Source of the DNA: Rhodospirillaceae bacterium
GTDB lineage: Bacteria; Pseudomonadota; Alphaproteobacteria; Rhodospirillales; Rhodospirillaceae
Reading direction: 5' to 3'
Length of the DNA: 64,000 nt
NCBI GenBank assembly: GCA_018666155.1
Contig: JABJAH010000006.1
Coordinates: 1-64,000, forward strand
Part shown: positions 43,056-51,989 of the stretch, one piece after another
Position numbering within the stretch: the stretch's first letter is position 1
How the letters are laid out: each line of letters opens with the position of its first letter
The notes under the pieces: model-generated
What the model was told of the DNA's origin: nothing
Database searches by the model: none
What the model saw: the letters and a program-made list of their open reading frames with translations, nothing else
Position numbers and translations under genes: made by a program

Positions 43056-43556
43056 CTAATCGGCGACGCCACGTTTCCTGAATTTCCGCCGGCGTGGTTG
43101 GCCGAACACCAGAGTGATCGGCAATTTGATAATTTCATATGCGACAAGCGCTAGAACGATGCCGATGCACACGTAGACAAGCGCATTTGTATCTAATGGA
43201 AGGGCCGGAACAAAATCGTTCAAAGTGCCGGCTATGATGCCGTCGTCCGCTTTGTTGAGAAACGTGAAGGGGCGTGAGAGCAACCCGGACTCAGAGATGG
43301 TGTCGTATGCCGATTGAAGCTCGTTAACCCGCAGGCTGGCGTCCGCTTCAAGTTCCTGCCTCACCGTATTGCTCATCGTTTGATAGCGCACACCGTTCTC
43401 GATGCGGTCCAAATTCAGCTTTGCTTCATCTAGATGGCCACCCAAGCGCTGGAGATATTGATTGATAAACGCCTGAACCTGGGAGGCCGCCATGCCCGCC
43501 GCGGCAGCAAGGCCTGCCCCAATGAGCATATCAAGTTTCTGTATGAGCCAGTCCAA
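43056..43556 (-). CDS. DUF2937-like membrane protein
   Basis: A 166-residue protein with an N-terminal membrane helix (about 11-30) and a C-terminal pair of hydrophobic residues runs (about 125-150, ALVYVCIGIVLALVAYEIIKLP). Between them is a coiled-coil helix (QAFINQYLQRLGGHLDEAKLNLDRIENG). This arrangement, with QYLQRLGGxxDEA, matches the DUF2937 family of unknown function. The tail is basic (QPRRRKFRKRG), thus cytoplasmic. It is divergent from queA. No role can be assigned. Confidence 0.65.
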   Translation of the reverse strand: MDWLIQKLDMLIGAGLAAAAGMAASQVQAFINQYLQRLGGHLDEAKLNLDRIENGVRYQTMSNTVRQELEADASLRVNELQSAYDTISESGLLSRPFTFLNKADDGIIAGTLNDFVPALPLDTNALVYVCIGIVLALVAYEIIKLPITLVFGQPRRRKFRKRGVAD

Positions 43557-43694
43557 CGAACAACCTTCCCTCAGTGATCGTGCATCATACCGGGTGGGCG
43601 TCGTTCATTCCAATCCGCAGTGCACCGGTCTATAAACCGCCGCATAATGGATAATTGTGGCGGCGGCGTGTCGCCCGGATTAGGGCATACCCCC

Positions 43695-44729
43695 ATGCGA
43701 GTCGATCAGTTTGATTTTTCGCTTCCGGCTGACCGGATCGCTGGGAGGCCAGTCAGTCCGCGCGACGCAGCGCAGCTGCTGCACGTTACGAATGAAAAGC
43801 TCACGGATCTCGGCGTGCGTGATTTGCCCGACCTTCTGGCCGATGGTGACGTCCTTGTGTTTAACGATACGCGGGTTATCCCCGCCCGCCTTTTCGGAAA
43901 AAGGGGCGAGATCGACGTCGAACTACTGCTCCACCGCGCTGAAACGGCGGAGATATGGCAGGCGCTTGCACGGCCGGCAAAACGGCTAAAGCCGGGCGAT
44001 ATCGTTCAATTCTCAGAGTCTTTTTCCGCCGAAGTCGTTGGCCGGGCGGACGACGGGTCCGTTCGGGTGAGGTTCGATTTGCAGCCAGACGCGCTGTCGG
44101 CGGCCCTACAGGAGCATGGCCACATGCCGTTACCGCCCTATATGGGTCGAGACGACGACGAGCAGGACCGTCAGGACTATCAGACCATTTATGCGGCGGA
44201 GGACGGGGCCGTAGCGGCACCAACCGCGGGTTTGCATTTCACCTCAGATTTAATGGACCGCCTCAAAGCGAAGGGCATTGCGACGTCTTTTATAACTCTC
44301 CACGTCGGGCTCGGGACCTTTCAACCGATGAAAGTCGACGACACGGACGATCACGTGATGCATCACGAGTGGGGTCATATCCGTGAAGATGATGCCGCAT
44401 TTCTCAGCACCGCCAAGCGCGATGGTCGCCGGATCGTCGCTGTCGGGACGACCAGTTTAAGAACATTGGAGTCGGCCTCTGGTGAGGATGGGTCGATTCG
44501 CCCCTTCGCGGCTGAGACGGACCTGTTTATTGTGCCAGGGTATCGGTTCAAGGCTGTCGACGTTCTTATGACAAATTTTCATCTTCCTCGTTCGACGTTG
44601 TACATGCTGGTGTCGGCGTTCGCCGGGATCGATCGCATGAAGGCGGCTTACGCTCACGCCATTGAATCGGGATATCGCTTTTACTCCTACGGCGACGCCT
44701 GCTTACTTGATTGTGCGGATCGGCCATGA
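43695..44729 (+). CDS. queA: S-adenosylmethionine:tRNA ribosyltransferase-isomerase
   Basis: A 344-residue QueA, normal length. It makes epoxyqueuosine in tRNA by moving the ribose ring of SAM onto preQ1. Conserved parts include [70 protein letters not shown] and [13 protein letters not shown], and [23 protein letters not shown]. The start ATG 43695 gives the normal N terminus; the upstream open frame is not homologous. Its TGA overlaps the tgt ATG (ATGA at 44726), so the two are coupled. It leads the queA-tgt-queG operon. Confidence 0.97.
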   Translation: MRVDQFDFSLPADRIAGRPVSPRDAAQLLHVTNEKLTDLGVRDLPDLLADGDVLVFNDTRVIPARLFGKRGEIDVELLLHRAETAEIWQALARPAKRLKPGDIVQFSESFSAEVVGRADDGSVRVRFDLQPDALSAALQEHGHMPLPPYMGRDDDEQDRQDYQTIYAAEDGAVAAPTAGLHFTSDLMDRLKAKGIATSFITLHVGLGTFQPMKVDDTDDHVMHHEWGHIREDDAAFLSTAKRDGRRIVAVGTTSLRTLESASGEDGSIRPFAAETDLFIVPGYRFKAVDVLMTNFHLPRSTLYMLVSAFAGIDRMKAAYAHAIESGYRFYSYGDACLLDCADRP

Positions 44730-45859
44730 CGGAGACGGCTTTTTCTTTGGCAATTGAAGCGACCGATGGTCAGGCGCGTGTCGGGCAGCTGCACACGGCG
44801 CACGGGGTTGTTGATACGCCAGCGTTTATGCCGGTTGGTACGGCGGCAACCGTAAAAGCGATGACCGCGGATACGGTTGCATCGACCGGCGCGCAGATGA
44901 TTTTGGGCAACACCTATCACCTGATGCTGCGCCCAGGGTCTGACCGCATAGAAGCTCTTGGCGGTTTGCGGCGTTTTATGCGCTGGGACGGGCCGGTCCT
45001 GACTGACTCTGGTGGATATCAAGTGATGTCGTTGTCCAAGTTGCGCAAGTTAACGGAAGAAGGCGTGACCTTCCAATCTCATCTTGATGGCAGCAAACAT
45101 ATGCTGACGCCAGAACGGGCGATTGAAATTCAAGATCAATTGGATTCAACCGTCACCATGGTGCTCGATGAATGCACGCCTTTCCCAGCGACCGAAAAGG
45201 AAGCAGCGGACAGCATGCACCTGTCGATGCGATGGGCGGGTCGCTGTCGCGAGGCATTCGTGCAACGTCCAGGGTATGCCTTGTTTGGTATTGTGCAGGG
45301 TGGGGTCTATCCACAGCTCAGGGCCGAATCAGCGGCGGCGCTGATCGAAACCGAATTCGATGGCTATGCGGTCGGCGGACTTGCGGTCGGCGAGGGCCAA
45401 GATCTTATGTTTGATATTACGGCGGCAACGACCCCGCATCTTCCCGCCGACAAGCCCCGTTACCTCATGGGCGTTGGCAAGCCGTTGGATATTATTGGCG
45501 CCGTGCAGCGGGGCATCGATATGTTTGATTGTGTGCTGCCAACGCGATCTGGCCGCACCGGCCAAGCGTTTACCCGTTTCGGTACGGTGAACATGCGCAA
45601 TGCCAGACATGCGGATGACCACCGCCCACTAGATGAGAGCGTTGCTTGTCCTGCTAGCCGCGACTACAGCCGTGCGTATCTGCATCATCTTATTAAGTCT
45701 GATGAGATTCTCGGGATGATGCTGCTGACTTGGCATAATGTTGCATTCTATCAAAAGTTGATGGCAGATCTTCGTGATGCAATTCGGAAGGGCTCACTCG
45801 ATAGTTTTGCAAGGGCCTTCAGCGCCGATTGGGCACAGGGCGACATTGAACCGATCTGA
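44726..45859 (+). CDS. tgt: tRNA-guanine transglycosylase with altered zinc site
   Basis: A 377-residue Tgt, which exchanges G34 for preQ1 in tRNAs with GUN anticodons. Conserved: [49 protein letters not shown], and the nucleophilic Asp in [14 protein letters not shown] (about 268). The C-terminal zinc site is normally CxCxxC...H. Here the segment reads [18 protein letters not shown], so only one of the three Cys remains, while the His is kept. The protein may bind zinc weakly or not at all; whether this is common in its clade cannot be told here. It overlaps queA by 4 nt and queG by 14. Confidence 0.95.
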   Translation: MTETAFSLAIEATDGQARVGQLHTAHGVVDTPAFMPVGTAATVKAMTADTVASTGAQMILGNTYHLMLRPGSDRIEALGGLRRFMRWDGPVLTDSGGYQVMSLSKLRKLTEEGVTFQSHLDGSKHMLTPERAIEIQDQLDSTVTMVLDECTPFPATEKEAADSMHLSMRWAGRCREAFVQRPGYALFGIVQGGVYPQLRAESAAALIETEFDGYAVGGLAVGEGQDLMFDITAATTPHLPADKPRYLMGVGKPLDIIGAVQRGIDMFDCVLPTRSGRTGQAFTRFGTVNMRNARHADDHRPLDESVACPASRDYSRAYLHHLIKSDEILGMMLLTWHNVAFYQKLMADLRDAIRKGSLDSFARAFSADWAQGDIEPI

Positions 45860-46976
45860 CTCATATACGGATATCAAGCTTGCGCTTATCGCTGAGGCGC
45901 AACGCTTGGGCTTTGATGATGTTCGTATCGCCAAGGCTCAGGTTCCGTCAGAGGTTTCGAATAATTTTGATGCGTTTATTGCCGGTGGTCACCACGGCGA
46001 TATGGTATGGATGGCGGACAAGGCCGATCGACGACGCGCCCCTCAAGCGTTATGGCCGGAGGTGCGGTCGGTGATTTCGGTCGCGGTTAATTACGGATCG
46101 GCAGCCGATCCATTGGCGCTCTTAGATCAACCAGGCTCCGGTGCTATCAGTGTTTACGCCCGAGGGCGGGACTATCACGACATTATTAAAAAGCGCCTCA
46201 AACGCCTCGCACGCTGGCTGGTCGAGCAGGTCGAAGAGGCGGACGTGAAGGTGTTTGTCGATACGGCGCCTGTTCTTGAAAAGCCATTGGCGGAATCAGC
46301 GGGGCTGGGGTGGCAGGGCAAGCACACCAACTTGGTCTCGCGAAAATATGGATCGTGGTTATTCCTCGGTGAAGTGTTCACAACACTCGAGTTGCCGCCC
46401 GATGAGCCGGAGCAGGATCACTGTGGATCCTGTACTCGATGTCTTGATGTGTGTCCGACCAACGCCTTTATTGACGCCCGTCGCCTCGATGCCCGGCGTT
46501 GCATTTCCTATCTGACCATCGAACATAAGAGTCATATTGCCGCTGACCTTCGGCCACTGATGGGTAATCGAATCTACGGTTGCGATGATTGCCTCGCGGT
46601 TTGTCCCTGGAATAAATTTGCAGAGGTCGCGGCATCTAATGTCTTGAATTCGCGAATTGAGTTGGAGGCGCCTCAGTTAGCCGAGCTGGTTCAGCTTGAT
46701 GACGCAGATTTTCGGACTCTTTTTTCTGGCTCGCCGATCAAGCGTATTGGCCGGGATCGTTTCGTCCGAAATGTCCTAATCGCTATCGGCAATAGTGGGA
46801 TGCCCGGTCTCGGGCGCGTTGTTGAACCCCTATGTGCTGACGACTCTCCGTTGGTTCGGGCCATGGCCATATGGGCGCTAAGCCGTATATCTTTGGCGCG
46901 GGCCGTAGAAAAACGAGAGACTGAAATGGCGCAGGAGCCAGATCCAGATGTGAGGCGTGAATGGGCCGCATTCTAA
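45846..46976 (+). CDS. queG: Epoxyqueuosine reductase
   Basis: A 376-residue QueG, the cobalamin-dependent enzyme that removes the epoxide to give queuosine. Two ferredoxin-like 4Fe-4S motifs are seen: [16 protein letters not shown] and [11 protein letters not shown], with [13 protein letters not shown] between. The N-terminal domain has [22 protein letters not shown] and [29 protein letters not shown]. The C-terminal HEAT-like end reads [14 protein letters not shown] place the start at TTG 45846 (CAGGGCGACA upstream); it overlaps tgt by 14 nt. A longer frame up to 45774 reads through tgt and is not homologous. The FGE-like gene overlaps its end by 16 nt. Confidence 0.93.
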   Translation: MNRSDSYTDIKLALIAEAQRLGFDDVRIAKAQVPSEVSNNFDAFIAGGHHGDMVWMADKADRRRAPQALWPEVRSVISVAVNYGSAADPLALLDQPGSGAISVYARGRDYHDIIKKRLKRLARWLVEQVEEADVKVFVDTAPVLEKPLAESAGLGWQGKHTNLVSRKYGSWLFLGEVFTTLELPPDEPEQDHCGSCTRCLDVCPTNAFIDARRLDARRCISYLTIEHKSHIAADLRPLMGNRIYGCDDCLAVCPWNKFAEVAASNVLNSRIELEAPQLAELVQLDDADFRTLFSGSPIKRIGRDRFVRNVLIAIGNSGMPGLGRVVEPLCADDSPLVRAMAIWALSRISLARAVEKRETEMAQEPDPDVRREWAAF

Positions 46977-47761
46977 TCTTTGCAGCATTCGTGTGTTCAA
47001 TCAGTTCCTTGGCCTCAAGCCAGGACGTCGACGTGTCGGAGCCCGGTGTGTCATTCAAGGATTGCGCTGACTGTCCGACGATGATCACGTTGCCGGCGGG
47101 CCGGTTCATTATGGGGACTGATGATCAGCGAGAGACCTACGGCCCCGCCCATGACCAAGTGGTGCTCAAGCCGTTAGCGATCGCTGCCACGGAAACCACA
47201 TTCTTTCAGTACGAAGCCTGTGTCGCTGATGGCGGGTGCGCCGGAGATAAAAGTGACCACGGTTGGGGTCGGGATGCACAACCAGTCATCAATGTTTCGT
47301 GGCAAGACGCTGTCGACTATGCAGCATGGCTTAGCGCACGAACCGGTTTTGTTTATCGGTTACCGACAGAAATTGAATGGGAGTACGCCGTGCGCGCCGG
47401 ATCGGTAACCCGCTATCCTTGGGGCGAGAGTGTCGGAGAAGGGAATGCAAATTGTCGACGGTGTGGCACGAAGTGGAGCGGCACCGGTGCGGCACCGGTG
47501 TCCCAGTTTCCCCCAAACGCCTTCGGCTTATACGACATGAATGGCAACGTGTCCGAATGGGTCGCGGACTGTTGGGCTGTGCGGCATCAGGTTATTGGTA
47601 AAGTCGGGGAGACGCCTGACACGTGTGCGACACGGGTCACTCGGGGCGGAGATTGGTACTACGTTCCAATTTTGTCGACGTCGGCGGCGCGGAAGCCCAA
47701 CGCTCCAAACTTGTGGAGCTATACAATTGGATTCCGGGTGGTCCGCGATCTTTCAGAATAG
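46961..47761 (+). CDS. Secreted formylglycine-generating-enzyme-like protein (paralogue 2)
   Basis: A 266-residue protein with a Sec signal (about 1-20) and an FGE/SUMF1-type domain. It shares the entry motif [19 protein letters not shown] with the gene at 2389-3318 and has [69 protein letters not shown], and RGGDWYY. The terminal block IGFRVVRDL completes the family. True FGE copper-binding cysteines are not clearly placed. It overlaps queG by 16 nt, though its function is unlikely to be related to queuosine. Several Cys ([15 protein letters not shown]) could form disulfides. Confidence 0.87.
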   Translation: MGRILIFAAFVCSISSLASSQDVDVSEPGVSFKDCADCPTMITLPAGRFIMGTDDQRETYGPAHDQVVLKPLAIAATETTFFQYEACVADGGCAGDKSDHGWGRDAQPVINVSWQDAVDYAAWLSARTGFVYRLPTEIEWEYAVRAGSVTRYPWGESVGEGNANCRRCGTKWSGTGAAPVSQFPPNAFGLYDMNGNVSEWVADCWAVRHQVIGKVGETPDTCATRVTRGGDWYYVPILSTSAARKPNAPNLWSYTIGFRVVRDLSE

Positions 47762-47799
47762 AGCACGGCCCGCCGGCTTTTTGGCGGCTGACTGTTCGT

Positions 47800-48210
47800 T
47801 TAGGTCGCGGCGGCCAAAGCACGAGCCATTTGGCTTAGCGCTTCCTGATGGCGTTCGTTATCAATACTCGAGAAATTACGGGCGAGTTCAAGACACATGC
47901 GCTGCCGCGGCGCGACGACTTGTTCGTCATTGTTCTCAAGGCCATCAAAGAAATAGCTCACGGGGACACTAAGGACCCGGGTGATTTCATATAACCGTCC
48001 GGCCGAGATTCGATTGATCCCACGCTCATACTTATGCGCCTGTTGATAGGTTACCCCAATCATATCGGCCATCTGTTGCTGGCTGAGTCCCATCATGATG
48101 CGGCGTTCTCTGATGCGCGCACCAACATGCTTATCAATATCGCTCGCCCGGTTGGCAGGCACTGTTCGTTCGCGCGGCAGTGTGGCGACAGCATCATTCG
48201 GTTGTGACAT
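47800..48210 (-). CDS. XRE-family transcriptional regulator (SinR-like)
   Basis: A 136-residue regulator with an HTH_3 domain (about 28-85): VGARIRERRIMMGLSQQQMADMIGVTYQQAHKYERGINRISAGRL then YEITRVLSVPVSYFFDGL. This matches the alphaproteobacterial helix-turn-helix proteins of the PhyR/SinR-like type that have the VTYQQxHKYExGxNRIS recognition helix. A C-terminal acidic/helix segment (RQRMCLELARNFSSIDNERHQEALSQMARAL) may dimerise. AGGGG precedes the ATG. It is convergent with the FGE-like gene; targets are unknown. Confidence 0.92.
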   Translation of the reverse strand: MSQPNDAVATLPRERTVPANRASDIDKHVGARIRERRIMMGLSQQQMADMIGVTYQQAHKYERGINRISAGRLYEITRVLSVPVSYFFDGLENNDEQVVAPRQRMCLELARNFSSIDNERHQEALSQMARALAAAT

Positions 48211-48450
48211 GGGTAACCCCTAAGGCTAAGTCTTTGGATACTCGTTCGACCTGCGCGCTCTCAACCGTGAGCAGCATTCGTCCGCAAGCAATTGACGTAA
48301 CTTAGGGCTTTGCCCGCACAAACGCGCCAATCATTTTGTAAATAAATGTAAAGCTGAGGCGATGCTTTTAAACCAGGGGTTTAGTCGCCTTACCCTGGTC
48401 TGGGCGGCTCGTTATATGGCCGGAGGCTTGTGGTGACCGATAAATACGGG

Positions 48451-49062
48451 CTACGAATTTCGGGCCTTGATCAGCCCCTCAAGCTGGCTCTGCATCGCAT
48501 CAAGCTGCGCTTTTAGGTCATCAACATTGCCGGGCGGACTGGATGGTGCTGTTGGCTCAGGCGGTGGCTCGGGCTGAGCCGCTGATTGTCCAGGCGCTTG
48601 CGATGCAAAAGGGGTCATCATCTTCATCGCGTTTTCGAACATCGCCATGTTTTGCTTGGCCATATCTTCGAACTGCTCAACCGGAAAGAAGCCTTTGAAC
48701 GCATGCTGCATGGCATCGCGCATGCCGCCTTCGTTTTGAGTAAAGACGTCCATGCTTTCTTCGAGGTAACGGGGCAAAACGCCGCCCAGGGAATCACCGT
48801 AGAATCCAATAATCTGACGTAGAAACTTAACCGGCAGTAGGTTTTGACCTTTGCCTTCTTGCTCAACAATGATCTGGGTCAAGACCGCTCGGGTGAGGTC
48901 TTCTCCGGTCTTAGCGTCGACAACAACGAAGTCTTCGTTCTGCTTAATCATCTCAGCCAGATGATCGAGGGTCACATAACTCGACGTCTTGGTATTATAC
49001 AAACGCCTGTTGGCGTACTTCTTGATTGTGATAACGCCTGAATCGGCGGACTTTGCGCCCAT
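48451..49062 (-). CDS. phaR: Polyhydroxyalkanoate synthesis repressor
   Basis: A 203-residue PhaR. The PHB/PHA-accumulation DNA-binding domain (about 8-70) reads ITIKKYANRRLYNTKTSSYVTLDHLAEMI and FVVVDAKTGEDLTRAVLTQII; the second domain has GQNLLPVKFLRQIIGFYGDSLGGVLPRYLE. A Pro/Ala linker precedes a coiled-coil tail (DDLKAQLDAMQSQLEGLIK). PhaR binds DNA and PHA granules and releases phasin/synthase genes when polymer forms. I start at ATG 49062 with AGGAAGGA upstream; the longer frame to 49164 runs through the operator-like sites. It is divergent from the PhaE-like/phaC/phaA unit. Confidence 0.93.
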   Translation of the reverse strand: MGAKSADSGVITIKKYANRRLYNTKTSSYVTLDHLAEMIKQNEDFVVVDAKTGEDLTRAVLTQIIVEQEGKGQNLLPVKFLRQIIGFYGDSLGGVLPRYLEESMDVFTQNEGGMRDAMQHAFKGFFPVEQFEDMAKQNMAMFENAMKMMTPFASQAPGQSAAQPEPPPEPTAPSSPPGNVDDLKAQLDAMQSQLEGLIKARNS

Positions 49063-49120
49063 CGCCTGGGTCCTTCCTATCGGGTTCCGTTTCGGTCTTG
49101 GCCCCCTGATTGCATCGCTA

Positions 49121-49135
49121 TTGTGCTGTGCACAA
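49121..49135. promoter_or_regulatory. PhaR operator candidate 1
   Basis: A perfect palindrome TTGTGC-N3-GCACAA. It sits 59 bases upstream of the phaR start and 90 before the PhaE-like start. The core TGCNNNGCACAA agrees with the TGC/GCA-type boxes reported for PhaR in alphaproteobacteria (family knowledge, not tested here). Confidence 0.55.
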
Positions 49136-49150
49136 CGTGACGAGTCAAAG

Positions 49151-49163
49151 TGTGCTTTGCACA
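49151..49163. promoter_or_regulatory. PhaR operator candidate 2
   Basis: A second palindrome TGTGC-TTT-GCACA, sharing TGC-N3-GCACAA with site 1. The two cores are 29 bases apart, about three helical turns, on the same face of DNA roughly. Both lie in the phaR/phaC divergent region. Confidence 0.55.
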
Positions 49164-49224
49164 ATTTTTAGTGATCGGGATGCAGTTCTGGCCCCTCGTT
49201 CCTGAGGTCGATATAGTCCTCCAC

Positions 49225-49557
49225 ATGACGGATACGGTGGATATGGACGCGCTTGCCAAGCGTTACATTGAACTTTGGCAAGATCAAATGGCCCAGATTT
49301 CGGCCGATCCGTCGGTCACAGACGCCTGGCGGTCGGTCTTTGAGAACGCTGCTAAGAACCTAGGAATAGCCCCTGACGCATTCGCCGCATACACCGCAGC
49401 CTTCGCTGGGGCCACCCATGGAGCCAACAAGGACAGCGGCTCGGCAGGGCCCGAGGCCGCTGCCGCTGCATCTGGCGATGGAGGGGCTGACCTTGCAGAT
49501 GTGCTTCGCCGGCTTGACGCCTTGGAGCGTCGGCTCACCGCTCTCGAAGCCGATTGA
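49225..49557 (+). CDS. Small PhaE-like protein, putative PHA synthase partner
   Basis: A 110-residue acidic protein. The N half reads MDALAKRYIELWQDQMAQIS then WRSVFENAAKNLGIAPDAFAAYTAAFAG. An Ala/Gly linker follows, and it ends in a heptad helix, ADLADVLRRLDALERRLTALE. A WQDQM-type helix plus a C-terminal coiled coil recalls PhaE, the second subunit of class III PHA synthases, though this one is far shorter than the usual PhaE. The assignment is inference from context and shape. The last 140 nt overlap phaC in another frame. The start ATG 49225 has no strong ribosome site. Confidence 0.6.
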   Translation: MTDTVDMDALAKRYIELWQDQMAQISADPSVTDAWRSVFENAAKNLGIAPDAFAAYTAAFAGATHGANKDSGSAGPEAAAAASGDGGADLADVLRRLDALERRLTALEAD

Positions 49558-50665
49558 GCAGGCCATTGAGGAAGCGACCGGCAACTCGCTTGGGGATGTC
49601 CCTTGGTCTGAAGAAATTGATCCGACACTCTTTCTGAACGCTCTGACGCGTGCTGGTCAGGACAAACTCGCGACATTTGCCGCAGGCATATCGGCGTACC
49701 AGGGTCATGGTCATCGTCGCGTGGTGTCACCGCCCGAGCGCTGGGCCGAAGCCGGCACATTGCCAATATTAAATTACGGTGGCTCCCCCCATGGCCAACC
49801 AGTGTTGGTTGTGCCGTCCCTTATTAACAAAGCCTATGTCCTCGACTTGTTTGAAGACCGGAGCTTTATGCGTGCGTTGGCCGCCCGCGGCTTTCGTCCC
49901 TACCTGCTCGACTGGACCAGTCCGGATCACTTTGCCGCTGAAACAACTGTTGATGATTACATTGAGCGTTCTCTCATACCGGCGCTGGAAACCATTAAAC
50001 GCGTCCACGGTCAGTCTGCTGTTCTGGTGGGGTATTGCATGGGGGGTACTCTGACCATCGCGCCCGCGGTGCTGCGCCCTGATCTTGTTTCCGCTTTGGT
50101 CCTGTTGGCCGCGCCATGGGATTTCCATGCCGACAGTGAAGGCCTGCGTCACTGGTTGGCGGTTTCGCGCTCTGGTTTTGAGGCGACACTCGACTCACTT
50201 GGTCAAGCGCCGGTTGATTTAATTCAGGGCTTGTTCGCTGGACTCGATCCAACTTTGGTCGGACGTAAGTTTCGATCTTTCGCAGCGATGGATCCCGAGA
50301 GCGACGGGGCCAAGCGGTTCGTTGTTTTAGAAGACTGGTTGAACGATGGCGTGCCACTGGCGGGACCGGTCGCGCGGACATGTTTGCTCGACTGGTATCT
50401 CGAGAACACAACCCTCAAACAGGAATGGCGGGTTGGAGCGACAGCTATTCGCCCTCAGGATATTAACTGTCCAACACTGGCCGTGATCCCGTCGCGGGAT
50501 CGCATTGTGCCGCCGCGCTCGGCAGAATCTCTGGCAAACGCCATTCCCGGAGCGACTGTTCAGTCTGTGGCCCTCGGTCATATCGGGATGATGGCGGGCA
50601 GCCGCGCGGATAAAGAGGTCTATGAACCGGTCGCCGACTGGATTATTAATGCTGCATCGCAATAA
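49418..50665 (+). CDS. phaC: Poly(hydroxyalkanoate) synthase
   Basis: A 415-residue PhaC-type alpha/beta hydrolase. It polymerises (R)-3-hydroxyacyl-CoA. Catalytic Cys is in VLVGYCMGGTLTI (about 207, the modified lipase box), Asp in VIPSRDRIVPP (about 361) and His in ALGHIGMMAGSRA (about 388). SLINKAYVLDL and RPYLLDWTSPD are also family text. Length near 415 fits the short (class III/IV-like) synthases that need a partner subunit. The N terminus carries GPRPLPLHLAMEG, text seen at the start of this group, which supports the ATG at 49418 and so the long overlap with the upstream small gene. Confidence 0.93.
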   Translation: MEPTRTAARQGPRPLPLHLAMEGLTLQMCFAGLTPWSVGSPLSKPIEQAIEEATGNSLGDVPWSEEIDPTLFLNALTRAGQDKLATFAAGISAYQGHGHRRVVSPPERWAEAGTLPILNYGGSPHGQPVLVVPSLINKAYVLDLFEDRSFMRALAARGFRPYLLDWTSPDHFAAETTVDDYIERSLIPALETIKRVHGQSAVLVGYCMGGTLTIAPAVLRPDLVSALVLLAAPWDFHADSEGLRHWLAVSRSGFEATLDSLGQAPVDLIQGLFAGLDPTLVGRKFRSFAAMDPESDGAKRFVVLEDWLNDGVPLAGPVARTCLLDWYLENTTLKQEWRVGATAIRPQDINCPTLAVIPSRDRIVPPRSAESLANAIPGATVQSVALGHIGMMAGSRADKEVYEPVADWIINAASQ

Positions 50666-50728
50666 CTAATATCGCGCTGCGGCATCTAAACTCTAACAGA
50701 GTCGCAGGGCCATCTGACAGGACCAGCT

Positions 50729-51904
50729 ATGACTGACATCGTTATCACTTCTGCCGTTCGCACCCCTATCGGCTCCTTTGCTGGCAGCCTTTCCGGTTTG
50801 CAGGCCTCTGAACTCGGGCAAATTGTAATTCAGGAGGTGCTGTCCCGCGCGCAAGTGGACGCCGCTGATGTGTCTGAAGTTGTGATGGGGCAAGTCCTCG
50901 CCGCTGGGACCGGTCAAAACCCGGCCCGTCAGGCATCCATTGCTGCCAGCGTGCCGAAGGAAGTTCCTGCGATGACCATCAATCAGGTCTGCGGCTCCGG
51001 GTTGAAGGCGGTTGCGCTTGGCGCCAGCGGTATTCTCGCCGGTGATAATTCCATCGTCGTCGCCGGTGGTCAGGAAAGTATGTCCAATTCTCCTCACTGC
51101 ACATATTTGCGCAGCGGAACAAAGATGGGTGACACCCAACTCGTCGACACCATGATCAAAGACGGTCTATGGGACGCATTCAACGGCTACCACATGGGAA
51201 CAACGGCCGAGAACATAGCCGAGAAGTGGCAGCTCACCCGTGACGCGCAGGATGAATTCGCGGCGCATTCACAGCAGAAGGCCGAGAAGGCGCTCGGTGA
51301 GGGTCGCTTTAAAGACGAAATCGTACCGGTGACCATCAAGGTCAAACGGGAAGAGAAAGTGTTTGATACGGATGAGTACCCGCGCGCGGGTGCGACGGCG
51401 GAGTCCTTGGGTAAGCTCCGGCCAGCGTTCTCCATAGACGGCACAGTCACAGCTGGCAATGCCTCTGGTATCAACGATGGCGCCGCGGCGGTCGTACTCA
51501 TGACGGCCGATGAAGCGGCCAAACGTGGTCTCACGCCGATTGCGCGCGTGGCCTCCTGGGCGCAAGCCGGTGTTGATCCCGCCATTATGGGAACAGGACC
51601 AATCCCGGCCTCACGGAAGGCGCTGGAGAAAGCGGGCTGGTCCGCCAGTGATCTTGATCTAATTGAAGCCAATGAAGCGTTCGCTGCTCAGTCCTTGGCG
51701 GTATGTGGCGACCTCGGGTTTGATCCTGAAAAGGTCAACGTCAACGGCGGCGCGATTGCTCTTGGTCATCCCATCGGTGCATCGGGCTGTCGTGTCCTGG
51801 TGACTTTGCTGCATGAAATGCAAAAACGGGATGCCAAGAAGGGTCTAACGACACTTTGCATTGGCGGCGGCATGGGTATTGCCATGTGCCTCGAGCGCGC
51901 ATAA
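50729..51904 (+). CDS. phaA: Acetyl-CoA C-acetyltransferase (beta-ketothiolase)
   Basis: A 391-residue thiolase, the usual PhaA/AtoB length. The acyl-binding Cys is in [15 protein letters not shown] (about 89). The second His is in [15 protein letters not shown] and [15 protein letters not shown], and the second Cys in [10 protein letters not shown]. It condenses two acetyl-CoA to acetoacetyl-CoA, the first step towards 3-hydroxybutyrate, or runs in reverse. It follows phaC by 63 nt, which supports the PhaA role. The reductase phaB is not in the window. Confidence 0.94.
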   Translation: MTDIVITSAVRTPIGSFAGSLSGLQASELGQIVIQEVLSRAQVDAADVSEVVMGQVLAAGTGQNPARQASIAASVPKEVPAMTINQVCGSGLKAVALGASGILAGDNSIVVAGGQESMSNSPHCTYLRSGTKMGDTQLVDTMIKDGLWDAFNGYHMGTTAENIAEKWQLTRDAQDEFAAHSQQKAEKALGEGRFKDEIVPVTIKVKREEKVFDTDEYPRAGATAESLGKLRPAFSIDGTVTAGNASGINDGAAAVVLMTADEAAKRGLTPIARVASWAQAGVDPAIMGTGPIPASRKALEKAGWSASDLDLIEANEAFAAQSLAVCGDLGFDPEKVNVNGGAIALGHPIGASGCRVLVTLLHEMQKRDAKKGLTTLCIGGGMGIAMCLERA

Positions 51905-51989
51905 CCGCTGACCTTTCAGGTTATTCGGCCTCGTCTAGCGTTAACCCACCTCTGTCAGTAAGCTCCTCAGAAATTGCAGGAGCTTCGTC

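Noticed and set aside
47766..47790. Hairpin CCGCC/GGCGG between the FGE-like and XRE genes
   Set aside because: The T-run is in the loop rather than after the stem and the stem is only 5 bp, so I do not call it a terminator.
49063..49164. Longer phaR start at 49164
   Set aside because: The extra N-terminal part has no homology and would span the operator-like palindromes. ATG 49062 has a better ribosome site and gives the family N terminus.
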